This document shows positions 17,746 to 26,077 of a stretch of 64,000 nt of DNA, in pieces (positions within the stretch are counted from its first letter, which is position 1; every line of letters starts with the position of its first letter). Source of the DNA: Amycolatopsis acididurans. GTDB lineage: Bacteria; Actinomycetota; Actinomycetes; Mycobacteriales; Pseudonocardiaceae. Where the stretch lies: positions 1-64,000 of the forward strand of contig NZ_JAAXLS010000035.1 in NCBI RefSeq assembly GCF_012328925.1, written 5' to 3'. A model generated the notes under the pieces. That model was not told the origin of the DNA, did no database searches, and saw only the letters and a program-made list of their open reading frames with translations. Position numbers and translations under genes: made by a program.

Positions 17746-18239
17746 ATCGGCTCCTTTGCCAACCATGTGAGAGCGGCGGTCACGATATCGCCCGGGGAGT
17801 CGGCGATGTCGACGATCAGGCCGTGCTCATCTCTTTCCAGTGGTTCGAGATCCGCGAGCTGGGAGTCCAAAAGGGACACCGGCATGAAGTGCCCGGATCG
17901 GCTCTTCATGCGCTGGGCGAGCAGGTCGCGTGGTCCGTCGAGGTGCAGGAACCACACATCGCCACCGGTACGGAGCACGTCCCGGTACCTGCGCTTGAGT
18001 GCGGAGGAGGAGACGACCCCGCCGGTCTGCTGATGCTCGCGGATCCAGCCGGCGATGGCGTGCAGCCAGGGCCGGCGGTCCTCGTCGGTGAGCGGATGGC
18101 CGGAGGACATCTTCTCGATGTTCGCCTTCGGGTGGAACGTGTCGGCCTCGGCGTAGGACACGCCCAGCCGCTCGGCGAGTGCCGTGCCGACCGTCGTCTT
18201 GCCCGATCCGGCCACGCCCATCACCACGATGACGGTCAT
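17742..18239 (-). CDS. gntK: Gluconokinase
   Basis: 165 aa, the usual length for the GntK/thermoresistant gluconokinase family. It has a P-loop GVAGSGKT at residues 8-15, the substrate motif EADTFHPKANIEKMSSGHPL, and DEDRRPWL. It phosphorylates D-gluconate to 6-phosphogluconate for the pentose phosphate pathway. First gene of the gntK-gntP unit, facing the regulator gene across a 106-bp region with three operator-like repeats. Confidence 0.95.
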   Translation of the reverse strand: MTVIVVMGVAGSGKTTVGTALAERLGVSYAEADTFHPKANIEKMSSGHPLTDEDRRPWLHAIAGWIREHQQTGGVVSSSALKRRYRDVLRTGGDVWFLHLDGPRDLLAQRMKSRSGHFMPVSLLDSQLADLEPLERDEHGLIVDIADSPGDIVTAALTWLAKEPM

Positions 18240-18283
18240 CTTTCCTCCGACCCCGTTGTCTCAACGCGAACAGTGCACCGCAA

Positions 18284-18338
18284 AGGTACTACTTAATCAA
18301 CCCACAAGTACTACTTAATCGAAACAGAGGTATAGCTT
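18284..18338. promoter_or_regulatory. Three operator-like sites at exact 22-bp spacing between gntK and gntR
   Basis: Site 1 AGGTACTACTT starts at 18284, site 2 AAGTACTACTT at 18306 and a degenerate site 3 AGGTATAGCTT at 18328. Site 2 is a palindrome with one central base (AAGTA-C-TACTT). Sites 1 and 2 are followed by AATC, giving a 13-bp exact direct repeat. The spacing, two helical turns, would put bound dimers on one DNA face. Site 3 overlaps the likely -10 region of the regulator gene. Confidence 0.7.
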
Positions 18339-18345
18339 CACAGTC

Positions 18346-19038
18346 GTGGTGGACGGAATACACGCCCGGCTCCTTGATCAACTGGGTACTGCGATCGCGT
18401 GCGGGCGAATCCCGCCCGGCACGGTGCTGCGGCTGGAAGAGGTGCAGGAGCAGTACGGCGCCTCCCGCACGGTCGCCCGCGAGGTCGTGCGCTCGCTGGA
18501 GGTCATGCGGCTGACCAGCAGCAAGCGCCGGGTGGGGGTGACTGTCCGTGATCCGGCCGAGTGGAACCACTACGACCCGCAGCTGATCCGCTGGCAGCTC
18601 GACGGCGAGCACCGCGAGAGCGCCCTGCGGAACTTGATGGAACTGCGCTGGGCCGTCGAGCCGAGTGCGGCCCGCTTCGCCGCGCTGCGTGCCACCCCGG
18701 AGGAGCGGGGCAGGCTCGGTGCCCTGGCGACCAGGCTGCGGACCACGGCGAAGGCGCGTGACCTGACCACGTTCCTCGACCACGACATCGCCTTCCACCA
18801 CGTCGTGCTCGCCGCCTCGCGCAACCCGATGTTCTGCCAGCTGTCCGGGGTCGTCGCGGAGGTGCTGACCGGGCGCACGTCGCACGGGCTGATGCCGCCG
18901 GAACCGCAGCCCGAGGCGGTCGCGCTGCACGTGCGGGTCGCCACCGCGATCGCGGAGGGTGACGCCGACCGGGCCGAGGGCGCGATGCGCGACATCATGG
19001 TGCAGGCACGCGACGAGGTCGCCGAGCAGTTCGAGTAG
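18346..19038 (+). CDS. GntR-family transcriptional regulator, FadR/FCD type
   Basis: 230 aa. An N-terminal winged helix (about residues 5-70; PPGTVLRLEEVQEQYGASRTV includes the recognition region) is joined to an FCD ligand domain (about 85-220) with candidate metal-binding residues in DHDIAFHHVVL. It is divergent from gntK-gntP, so it probably represses the gluconate genes and itself, with gluconate or a phosphorylated derivative as inducer; this is inference from position. Start is GTG 18346 or the adjacent GTG 18349. TATAGC lies 9 nt upstream and overlaps operator site 3. Confidence 0.85.
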   Translation: MVDGIHARLLDQLGTAIACGRIPPGTVLRLEEVQEQYGASRTVAREVVRSLEVMRLTSSKRRVGVTVRDPAEWNHYDPQLIRWQLDGEHRESALRNLMELRWAVEPSAARFAALRATPEERGRLGALATRLRTTAKARDLTTFLDHDIAFHHVVLAASRNPMFCQLSGVVAEVLTGRTSHGLMPPEPQPEAVALHVRVATAIAEGDADRAEGAMRDIMVQARDEVAEQFE

Positions 19039-19065
19039 CCTGCCCCGCGAGGCGATCGGACCTTC

Positions 19066-19110
19066 GAGGACCACACGCGGCGGTCGCGAGGAGGACCGGC
19101 CGGGTGCGGG
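19066..19110 (+). repeat. Copy B of the intergenic element shared with 13216-13278
   Basis: GAGGACCACACG (19066-19077) is followed by GAGGACCGGCCGGGTGCGGG (19091-19110), upstream of cobD. The second block matches copy A over about 18 nt, and its surroundings (GCGAGG before it, CTCC soon after) are also similar. Confidence 0.5.
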
Positions 19111-19136
19111 TTCTCCGTAGGACACAGGGGGCAGGC

Positions 19137-19988
19137 GTGAGTGCGGCGCGGGCAATCGGACTGCTGCTGGGGGCGGCCGCGGACGGAGTGATCAACCAGC
19201 CGGTACGTCCGGCCACCGTGCTGGGCGGCAGGTACGGTGCCGGCCTGGCGGGCGGGCTCGCCGTCGCCGGATTGATCGCCGAGCGTGTGACCAGGCACAG
19301 GCCGCTCGCGCAGGCACTCAGCACCGCGGTCGCGACCTGGGCGGTGCTCGGCGCGGCGAACCTCGCCTCCGACGGCACGGCACTGGCCCGCGATCTGGAA
19401 GAGGGCGAACTCGACGCGGCGCGCGGCACGCTCGCCGGACTGGACCGGCGCTGCACCGAAAGCCTCGACGTGATCGGCCTGTCCCGCGCCTCGGTCGAAT
19501 CGGTCGCCCAGCAGACGAACGACGCCGTCGTCGGCCCGCTGTTCTGGGGTGCCGTCGCGGGGGTGCCCGGCCTGGTGGGCGCCCGGGCGGTGGCCGTCCT
19601 GCGCGGCCTCGGCCGGGCCGCGCGGCCCGCCGACGTGATCAATCTGGTGCCGACCCGCTACGCTGCCGCGCTCACCGTGACCAGCGCTCCCGTGGTCGGC
19701 GGTTCGGCGGGTGGGGCGTGGCGGGCGTGGCGCCGCGACACCGCCGCCCACCCCAGCCCGAACGATGGTCGCGTCGAGGCCGCGTTCGCGGGAGCGCTGG
19801 AGATCCGGCTCGGTGGGCGCACCGTCTATCCGCACGGGGTGGAGGAACTGCCGGTGCTCGGCGACGGCCGCAATCCCGACGCCGGGCACGTGACGCGCGC
19901 CGTGGAACTGTCCCGCGTGGTGGGGTGGCTCTCGGCGGTCAGTTCCGCCCTGCTCGCTCTTCTGTTCGGTCGCCGCCGGCGGAGTTAG
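19137..19988 (+). CDS. cobD: Cobalamin biosynthesis protein CobD/CbiB
   Basis: 283 aa. Several membrane segments and CbiB motifs are present: SVESVAQQTNDAVVGPLFW, NLVPTRY, AHPSPNDGRVEAAFAGAL and LGDGRNPDAGHV. The enzyme joins the aminopropanol (phosphate) arm to adenosylcobyric acid to make adenosylcobinamide (phosphate). Start GTG 19137 has an AGGGGG ribosome binding site; a GTG at 19104 has none. It matches the Rv2236c position beside SURF1 and ptpA. Its 3' end overlaps the convergent SURF1 gene by 50 nt. Confidence 0.88.
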   Translation: MSAARAIGLLLGAAADGVINQPVRPATVLGGRYGAGLAGGLAVAGLIAERVTRHRPLAQALSTAVATWAVLGAANLASDGTALARDLEEGELDAARGTLAGLDRRCTESLDVIGLSRASVESVAQQTNDAVVGPLFWGAVAGVPGLVGARAVAVLRGLGRAARPADVINLVPTRYAAALTVTSAPVVGGSAGGAWRAWRRDTAAHPSPNDGRVEAAFAGALEIRLGGRTVYPHGVEELPVLGDGRNPDAGHVTRAVELSRVVGWLSAVSSALLALLFGRRRRS

Positions 19989-20841
19989 CCGCTTCCTGCT
20001 CGTCCTCGGCGAGGATCTGCGCGACCGACTTGCGTTTGCGTGCCTTCTTCTCCTTCGCGCGATCGCCCATCTCGGCCAGCACGCCGCCGGGCTTCATCTC
20101 GCGGACCGTGAAGTACGTGAGTCCGGCCAGCGCCATCACGCCGAACGCGATCCACTGCAGCGCATAGGAGAAGAACGGACCCGAGTCCAGCTGCGGCAGG
20201 GGCAGCGTGTTGAGCCCGCCGGGCTGCTTGTCGTCGAGCTGGAAGTAGCCCGCGCGGATCGGCAGTCCGGACGAGCGCGCGACCGTCCGCGAATCCACCA
20301 CGTAGCTCTGCAGCTTGCCGCCGGTGGACGCGTCGGCGAAGGCGTCCCGGTTCTTCGCGTCGGTCTCGTCCTGCCGGACGCGTGCGACGAGCTGGACGGT
20401 GCCGGGGGGCGGCGCGGCGTAGGAGGGCACCGAATCATGCCCGCCCACCAGCAGGTAGCCGCGGTCGACGAGGATGTACTGGCCGTCGGTGGTGCGGAAC
20501 GGCGTGAGCACCTCGAACGCGGGCTGGCCCTGCACGGTGCGCAGGCGCGCCACCACTTCCTTGTCCGGCAGGTAGGTGCCGGAGACGCTGACCCTCGTCC
20601 ACTCGTTCTGCGGGTTCGGGGTCGTACCCGGCGCAAGCACGCTGTTCAGCGGCTGCGGAGCCATGGTCAGCGACCGCTCGATGGCGGAGTTCTGCGTCTC
20701 ACGTTCGGAGTTGCGGCTGAACTGCCAAGGCGAGAGCAGCCAGAAGCACGCGAAGGCGAACACCAGGACACCCGCCACCAGGGCGAGCCAGCTGGGCCGC
20801 AGCAAGAACTTCCACCGCACGCTTCCACGGTAGCCCGCCAT
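19939..20841 (-). CDS. SURF1 family protein (cytochrome oxidase biogenesis)
   Basis: 300 aa. One membrane helix near the N-terminus (about 16-37) and one near residue 235-255 flank an extracytoplasmic domain, the classic SURF1/Shy1 topology. Family motifs include the LSPWQF segment after helix 1, GTYLPDKEV and ILVDRGYL. SURF1 proteins assist assembly or heme insertion of aa3-type cytochrome oxidase. The C-terminal 45 residues are charged and disordered. As in mycobacteria, it sits between cobD and the phosphatase gene. Confidence 0.9.
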   Translation of the reverse strand: MAGYRGSVRWKFLLRPSWLALVAGVLVFAFACFWLLSPWQFSRNSERETQNSAIERSLTMAPQPLNSVLAPGTTPNPQNEWTRVSVSGTYLPDKEVVARLRTVQGQPAFEVLTPFRTTDGQYILVDRGYLLVGGHDSVPSYAAPPPGTVQLVARVRQDETDAKNRDAFADASTGGKLQSYVVDSRTVARSSGLPIRAGYFQLDDKQPGGLNTLPLPQLDSGPFFSYALQWIAFGVMALAGLTYFTVREMKPGGVLAEMGDRAKEKKARKRKSVAQILAEDEQEAANSAGGDRTEERAGRN

Positions 20842-20843
20842 GG

Positions 20844-21704
20844 TCAGGACAGGGATGACCGGGCCGCGGACAGCGCCTGCCTGGCGTAGCCGCCGCCGAA
20901 CACGGCCGCGTGCATGAGCAGCGGAAACAGCTGGTGCAGCGGGACGCGCTCACGCCAGTCCGGCGCGAGCGGGGCGCCCTCGTCCTGGGCGCCTTCGGCG
21001 TAGGCACCCAGAATGTGATCGAGAAGTGAGGTACCGAACAGCTGCAGCATCGCGAGATCGCCCTCGCGGTGCCCGCCGTGTGCGGCCGGGTCGATCAGCC
21101 ACACGCCGTCGGACGACCAGTGCACGTTGCCGCTCCAGGCGTCGCCGTGCAGCCGGGCGGGTGGCTCCGGCGGGCCTGCCGCCTCCGGCAGCCGCGTGCA
21201 CAGTTCGTCGAAGACCTTCACCTCGTGCGCGGAGAACAGGTGCTGATCCACGCACATCCGGACATACGGTTCGATCCGGTGCCGGGCGTAGAACGTCGGC
21301 CAGTCCTCGTGCGGCTCGTTGCGCATCGGCGCGACGCCCATCCACGCGTCCTTCGGTCCGCCCGGCGGCGGACAGCCGAACGCCTCCGCGCCACGCAGGT
21401 GCAGTGTGGCCAGCGCCCGGCCGAAGACTTCCGCGCTCCCGGTCGTCGGAGACGCGGGCGGGACGTACTGCATCACCAGCCATTCGTCGTCGTATCCGAG
21501 AACCTCGGGCACGGGCACGTCGGCGTACTCGCCGAGCCAGCGAAGGCCGGCGGCCTCCGCCTCGGTCGCGCCGGGCCCGACACCCTGTTTGGCCACCACG
21601 ACCCTGCCGCCGTCCAGCGTGACGAGGAAGATCGAGCCGCCGCCCCGGCGCACTCCGGTGACCTGGGTACCGCACAGCCGGGTGACGGCCTCCCGTGCGT
21701 TCAT
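20844..21704 (-). CDS. Fructosamine kinase family protein
   Basis: 286 aa. The protein kinase-like fold is indicated by an N-terminal lysine in GGRVVVAKQG, a hinge-like EWLVMQYVP, the catalytic HGDAWSGNVHW (catalytic Asp near residue 190) and the metal-binding LIDPAAHGGHREGDLAML. These match fructosamine/ketosamine-3-kinases, which phosphorylate glycated amines so the sugar is released. An aminoglycoside-phosphotransferase-like role is the alternative. The ATG overlaps the stop of the phosphatase gene (ATGA), so the two are coupled. Confidence 0.85.
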   Translation of the reverse strand: MNAREAVTRLCGTQVTGVRRGGGSIFLVTLDGGRVVVAKQGVGPGATEAEAAGLRWLGEYADVPVPEVLGYDDEWLVMQYVPPASPTTGSAEVFGRALATLHLRGAEAFGCPPPGGPKDAWMGVAPMRNEPHEDWPTFYARHRIEPYVRMCVDQHLFSAHEVKVFDELCTRLPEAAGPPEPPARLHGDAWSGNVHWSSDGVWLIDPAAHGGHREGDLAMLQLFGTSLLDHILGAYAEGAQDEGAPLAPDWRERVPLHQLFPLLMHAAVFGGGYARQALSAARSSLS

Positions 21705-22183
21705 CCGGGTTGTTTTCCCAGTTCGGCCCGCGCCCAATCGAGCAGACCGGGAACTGTTCGTTCGATCATCGCGATGACTTCGGCGAACCCGTCGTCGCCG
21801 CCGTAGTAGGGATCGGGCACCTCGGCGCCGGGCGGGGCGGAGGGGTCGAACTCGCGCAGCAGCCGGACGCGGTCGCCGGTCTTGCGCTGCAGGGTGCTGA
21901 GGTGGCCCGCGTCGGCGGCGAGGATCAGGTCCGCGGCGAGATGCTCCTCGTCGACCTGCGCGGCGATGTGCTCGCCGCCGTAGCCGTGCGCGGTCAGGGT
22001 CTGCCTGGCGCGCGGGTCGGCGGGCTCGCCGACGTGCCACGGCCCGGTACCCGCGCTCGTGACGCGCACCAGATCGGCCAGTCCCTCGCGGCGAAGGTGC
22101 TCGGAGAACACCAGCGCCGCCATCGGTGACCGGCAGATGTTGCCGGAACAGACGAAACAGACGTGCAGCTGTGGCTGAGTCAC
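21701..22183 (-). CDS. ptpA: Low-molecular-weight protein-tyrosine phosphatase
   Basis: 160 aa. The catalytic loop CSGNICRS places the nucleophile at Cys12 and the phosphate-binding Arg at 18; the general acid lies in DPYYGG near residue 126. Full length for the family. It dephosphorylates phosphotyrosine proteins. The locus context (SURF1 and Nif3 neighbours) matches M. tuberculosis ptpA (Rv2234), where the enzyme is secreted; no signal peptide is present here either. Confidence 0.92.
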   Translation of the reverse strand: MTQPQLHVCFVCSGNICRSPMAALVFSEHLRREGLADLVRVTSAGTGPWHVGEPADPRARQTLTAHGYGGEHIAAQVDEEHLAADLILAADAGHLSTLQRKTGDRVRLLREFDPSAPPGAEVPDPYYGGDDGFAEVIAMIERTVPGLLDWARAELGKQPG

Positions 22184-22274
22184 GCGTGACAGTGTGCCGT
22201 TTCACGTTCGCCCGTCACCTGGCAGGGCGCGGTCGGGTGCGCCTGTGACCAGATCGAATGCGAAGATCCCGGGT

Positions 22275-23093
22275 ATGGCCGCGCTTTCGGAGATCATCGC
22301 CGTACTCCAGGACGCCTATCCGCCCTCGCTCGCCGAGAGCTGGGACGCGGTCGGGCTGGTCTGCGGCGATCCGATCGAGGAGGTGCGCCGGGTGCTGGTG
22401 TGCGTCGACCCGGTCGAGGCGACCGTGGCCGAGGCGGACGAACTCGGCGCGCAGCTGATCGTGGCGCACCATCCGTTGCTGCTGCGGGGTGTGCACGGGG
22501 TGCCTGCCGACACCACCAAGGGCGGGCTCGTGCACCGCATGATCCGCAGCGGAATCGCGCTGTACTGCGCGCACACCAACGCCGACTCCGCCAGTCCCGG
22601 CGTCTCCGACGCGCTCGCCGCGGCCATCGGCCTGCGCGTGCTGCGCCCGCTCAACCCGAACGCCGACGGCGTGACCGGCATCGGCCGGATCGGTGAGCTG
22701 GCCGAGCCCGAGCCGTTTTCCGTCTTCGTGCAGCGGGTCGCCGACGCGCTGCCGCACACCGAGCCCGGCGTGTTCGGCGGCGGCGACCCGGACCGTCTCA
22801 TTAGGACGGTCGCGGTCTCGGGCGGTGCGGGCGACAGTTACCTCGCGACGGCGGCCGAGGCCGGGGTCGACGCGTACGTCACCGCCGACCTGCGCCACCA
22901 CCCGGCGGGCGAGCATCTCGAAGGGGGTGGGCCTGCGCTGGTCGGGCTGACTCACTGGGCCAGTGAGTGGCCGTGGTGCGAGCAAGCCTCGGGGATTGTC
23001 CGGGACGCCTTTGCGGGTAACGTCGACACTCACGTGTCCACGCGCCGGACGGACCCGTGGACGATCCGAGCTTCGAGGGAGCACATCCAGTGA
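22275..23093 (+). CDS. Nif3-like dinuclear metal center protein
   Basis: 272 aa. Metal ligands are recognisable in VAHHPLLLRG, AHTNADSA and the C-terminal THWASEWPWC. This is the short form of the NIF3/YbgI family without the middle PII-like insert. The biochemical function is uncertain; hydrolase activities have been proposed. The ATG at 22275 starts the conserved region (SEIIAVLQDAYPPSLAESWDAVGL). Its stop overlaps the next start. The order Nif3, zinc ribbon, RNase H matches Rv2230c-Rv2228c. Confidence 0.9.
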   Translation: MAALSEIIAVLQDAYPPSLAESWDAVGLVCGDPIEEVRRVLVCVDPVEATVAEADELGAQLIVAHHPLLLRGVHGVPADTTKGGLVHRMIRSGIALYCAHTNADSASPGVSDALAAAIGLRVLRPLNPNADGVTGIGRIGELAEPEPFSVFVQRVADALPHTEPGVFGGGDPDRLIRTVAVSGGAGDSYLATAAEAGVDAYVTADLRHHPAGEHLEGGGPALVGLTHWASEWPWCEQASGIVRDAFAGNVDTHVSTRRTDPWTIRASREHIQ

Positions 23094-23827
23094 AGGCAGA
23101 CCCCGCCGTCCAGCGTCAGCTGCTCGACCTCGCCAAGGTGGACGCCGAACTCTCCCGCGTCGCGCATCGCCGTCGGACCATGCCCGAGCTCGCCGAGATC
23201 GACGAGGCCGAGAAGACCGTGCGCAAGCACCGGGACACGCTGGTGTCGTCGCAGACCGCGATCTCCGACCTCGACCGGGAGATCGCGCGGCAGGAGAAGG
23301 AGATCGAGTCGGTGCGGGCGCGCGAGGAGCGCGACCGCAAGCTGCTCGATTCCGGCACCGTGTCGGCCAAGCAGATGAACGACGTGCAGCACGAACTGGA
23401 GACGCTCGCCCGGCGGCAGTCCGCGTTGGAGGACGATCTGCTGGAGCTGATGGAGCGGCGCGAGGCGCTGGAGATGGACGGCCAGCGCACCGGGGCCGAG
23501 GTGGACAAGGCCGAGCAGGATCTCGCCGACGCCACCCGCCGGCGCGACGAGAACGTCAAGGACCTCGACACCACACAGGCTCGCCGTGAGGAGGACCGGG
23601 GCAAGCTCACGCCACGGTTCCCGGAGAACCTGCTGGCGCTGTACGAGCGGGTGCGGGAGCAAAAGGGCATCGGCGCCGCGCTGCTGCGGGCGCGCCGGTG
23701 CGGTGCGTGCCAGCTGGAACTGGACCGCAGCTCGATCTCGGAGATCAAAAGCGCGGCCGACGACGAGGTCGTGCGCTGCGACAACTGTGGCGCGATCCTG
23801 GTGCGCACGCTGGAGTCCGGCCTGTGA
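23090..23827 (+). CDS. C4-type zinc ribbon coiled-coil protein (Rv2229c-like)
   Basis: 245 aa. Residues about 10-175 form a long charged coiled coil (SDLDREIARQEKEIESVRA and similar). The C-terminus is a zinc ribbon with CGACQLEL and CDNCGAIL as the four-cysteine site. It belongs to the zf-RING_7/DUF164 family. GTG at 23090 overlaps the nif3 stop and gives VKADPAVQRQLLDLA, matching the usual family N-terminus; an in-frame GTG at 23057 is rejected. The role is unknown; a nucleic-acid or protein adaptor is plausible. Confidence 0.9.
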   Translation: MKADPAVQRQLLDLAKVDAELSRVAHRRRTMPELAEIDEAEKTVRKHRDTLVSSQTAISDLDREIARQEKEIESVRAREERDRKLLDSGTVSAKQMNDVQHELETLARRQSALEDDLLELMERREALEMDGQRTGAEVDKAEQDLADATRRRDENVKDLDTTQARREEDRGKLTPRFPENLLALYERVREQKGIGAALLRARRCGACQLELDRSSISEIKSAADDEVVRCDNCGAILVRTLESGL

Positions 23828-24909
23828 GGGTGATCGTCGAGGCCGACGGCGGTTCGCGGGGCAATCCCGGTCCGGCCGGTTACGGCGCGGTGGTGCGGGA
23901 CGCCGACAGCGGCGCCGTGCTGACCGAGCGGCAGGCCGGGCTGGGCGTGGCGACCAACAACGTCGCGGAGTACACGGGGCTGATCGCCGGGCTGGCGGCC
24001 GCGGCGGAGCTCGGCGCGTCCACTGTGGACGTCCGGATGGACTCGAAGCTGGTCGTCGAGCAGATGTCCGGGCGCTGGAAAGTCAAGCACGACGCGTTGC
24101 GGGCGCTGGCCGAGCAGGCGCGGGGTCTGGTCGCGCGGTTCGAGCGGGTCGGGTTCGAATGGATCCCGCGTGCCGAGAACTCGCATGCCGACCGGCTCGC
24201 GAACGAGGCCATGGACACCCAGGCCGGGATCGCACCGGCGCCGACGAGTTCGCCCGCGCGGTGGACGGGCGCGCGCGGGAAGCCGACGCGCCTGCTGTTG
24301 TTGCGGCACGGACAGACCGAGATGTCGATCGACCGCCGGTACTCGGGCCGGGGCGACGTGGTGCTGACCGAGCACGGACGTCAGCAGGCGGCGGCCGCGG
24401 CGAAGCGGCTCGCCGGGATGCCCGAGGTGGTCAAAGCCGGGGAGGCGGTGCGGATCATCGCGTCGCCGCTCATGCGGGCGAAGCAGACGGCGCAGGCGGT
24501 GGCCGACGCGGTCGGCGGGCGCGTGGAGACGCACCAGGGCTTGCTGGAGACGGACTTCGGTGAGTGGGAAGGCCTGACGTTCGCCGAAGCCGCCGAACGC
24601 GATCCGGAGTTGCACGGCAGCTGGATCCGGGACACGACGGTGGCGCCGCCGGGCGGGGAAAGCTTCGAGTCCGTGCACCGGCGCGTGACGGCGTTCCGGG
24701 ACGAGATGCTCGAACACCATGCGGGCGAGACGGTCGTCGTGGTCAGCCACGTCACGCCGATCAAGTCCATCCTGCGCCTGGCACTGGACGCCGGTCCGTC
24801 GCTGCTGTTCCGCCTGCACCTGGACCTGGCGTCGCTGTCGCTGGCCGAGTTCTACCCCGACGGCAACGCCTCGGTGAGACTGGCGAACGACACCTGCCAC
24901 CTGACGTAG
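23824..24909 (+). CDS. Bifunctional RNase H / histidine phosphatase (CobC-like)
   Basis: 361 aa. Residues 1-135 are an RNase HI domain with catalytic acids in VEADGGSRGNPGP (Asp8), NNVAEYTGL, RMDSKLVVE and ENSHADRLA. From about residue 158, a histidine phosphatase domain begins with LLLLRHGQTE and includes VVVSHVTPIK. The same fusion exists as M. tuberculosis Rv2228c, reported to have RNase H and alpha-ribazole phosphatase (CobC) activity. GTG start overlaps the previous stop. With cobD 4 kb upstream it may serve cobalamin synthesis. Confidence 0.92.
   Translation: MRVIVEADGGSRGNPGPAGYGAVVRDADSGAVLTERQAGLGVATNNVAEYTGLIAGLAAAAELGASTVDVRMDSKLVVEQMSGRWKVKHDALRALAEQARGLVARFERVGFEWIPRAENSHADRLANEAMDTQAGIAPAPTSSPARWTGARGKPTRLLLLRHGQTEMSIDRRYSGRGDVVLTEHGRQQAAAAAKRLAGMPEVVKAGEAVRIIASPLMRAKQTAQAVADAVGGRVETHQGLLETDFGEWEGLTFAEAAERDPELHGSWIRDTTVAPPGGESFESVHRRVTAFRDEMLEHHAGETVVVVSHVTPIKSILRLALDAGPSLLFRLHLDLASLSLAEFYPDGNASVRLANDTCHLT
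24018..24030. repeat. GTCCACTGTGGAC palindrome, copy 2 (in the RNase H fusion gene)
   Basis: An exact copy of the 13-bp palindrome, in frame as Ser-Thr-Val-Asp (GASTVDVRM) within the RNase H domain. Confidence 0.8.
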
Positions 24910-24913
24910 CCCG

Positions 24914-25966
24914 CTACAGCGACAGCCACAGCGCCGCCGTCGCCGCCCCCAACGTCAGCGGCGTGGTGAGCATCCCCAGCCGGAAGAAATCCCGCGCGCT
25001 GGGCCGGGTCGGCAGCGTGCGGCGCCACAGCAGCGTCGCCAGCGAGCCGTGGTAGGTGGCGTTCGGGCCGAGGTTCACGCCCAGCAACACCGCCAGCACC
25101 AGACCGGCCGCGGGGTGCGGGCCGAGTGCGGCGAGCAGCAACAGGGTCGCGGGCAGGTTGTTCACCACGTTCGCCAGCACCGCCGCGATCACCGCCGTCA
25201 GCAGCAACTCCGCGAGCCCGGTGCCCTCCGGAAGCATCGCGCCCAGCAGGTTCGGCGGCACCAGTTCCACCAGCCACGCCAGCACGAACACCGCCAGGCA
25301 CAGCACCGGATTCGCCGCGAGCACCAGGTCCCGCACGCGCACCAGCCGCCGCGCCAGCGCCGGTGCGGCGAGCACGACGGCGGCCGCCGCGGCGACCCAC
25401 GCCGGCGCGAGCCGCAGCAGCGGCGCGACCCCGAAGCCTGCCAGCGTCAGCGCGACCACGACGAGTGCGAACACCGGCGCGGGCTCGACATCGGCCTCCT
25501 CCTCGCCGTGCCCCTCGAGATCCTCCGCGAAGAAGCGCACGAACACGCCCAACTCGAGGGCGATCGTGACCAGCCACGGCAGGGCCATCAGCTTCGTGAA
25601 CGCCCCGAAGGTCAGTCCCGAGGCGGAGAACGCCAGCAGATTGGTCAGGTTCGACACCGGCAGCAGCGTCGACGCCGAGTTGGCCAGATGCGCGCACGCG
25701 AAGACATGGGGCCGCGGCGTGAGTTTCAGGCGCCGCGCCGTCGCGTGAACCACCGGCGTCAGCAGCACGACCGTCGCGTCGAGGCTGAGCACCGCGGTGG
25801 TGCCCGCCGCGGCCGCGAAGGTCAGCACCAGCAGCCGCCGCGGCCTGCCGTGGCACGCGGCCGCGAGCTTGGCGCCCAGCCACGTGAACACCCCGTACAC
25901 GCCGGCCAGGTGTGCCACCACGAGTACCGCCGCGAGAAACCCCAGTGTCGGCGGTACCTCGTGCAC
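24914..25966 (-). CDS. ArsB/NhaD superfamily transporter
   Basis: 350 aa with about ten membrane helices. The family motifs AVLSLDATVVLLTPVV, HLANSASTLLPVSNLTNLLAF and ANVVNNLPATLLLLAALG place it with arsenite/antiporter-type permeases (ArsB, SLC13-like). It is about 60-80 residues shorter than typical ArsB, mostly because the N-terminus starts late. No arsR or arsC gene is nearby, so arsenite is not proven as the substrate. Convergent with the RNase H gene, 4 nt apart. Confidence 0.75.
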   Translation of the reverse strand: MHEVPPTLGFLAAVLVVAHLAGVYGVFTWLGAKLAAACHGRPRRLLVLTFAAAAGTTAVLSLDATVVLLTPVVHATARRLKLTPRPHVFACAHLANSASTLLPVSNLTNLLAFSASGLTFGAFTKLMALPWLVTIALELGVFVRFFAEDLEGHGEEEADVEPAPVFALVVVALTLAGFGVAPLLRLAPAWVAAAAAVVLAAPALARRLVRVRDLVLAANPVLCLAVFVLAWLVELVPPNLLGAMLPEGTGLAELLLTAVIAAVLANVVNNLPATLLLLAALGPHPAAGLVLAVLLGVNLGPNATYHGSLATLLWRRTLPTRPSARDFFRLGMLTTPLTLGAATAALWLSL

Positions 25967-26065
25967 GCCGTAAGGCTAAGGCGCTGGTCAGGCCCGGCTT
26001 CCCACGGGTGTGACGGCGCCGCGCCGCACGTGGAGGGGCGACGCCGTGCACGCCGTGAGGACGGC

Positions 26066-26071
26066 TACGCT
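26066..26071 (+). promoter_or_regulatory. -10 element TACGCT of rnpB
   Basis: TACGCT sits 6-7 nt before the predicted first base of the RNase P RNA. No strong -35 is visible. Confidence 0.5.
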
Positions 26072-26077
26072 AGGTGC

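Noticed and set aside
19039..19136. Cobalamin riboswitch upstream of cobD
   Set aside because: The B12-box type sequence and its flanking conserved blocks are not present; only the shared two-block element is seen.
24914..25966. Arsenic resistance operon
   Set aside because: Only an ArsB/NhaD-type permease is present; no arsR, arsC or ACR3 gene is adjacent.
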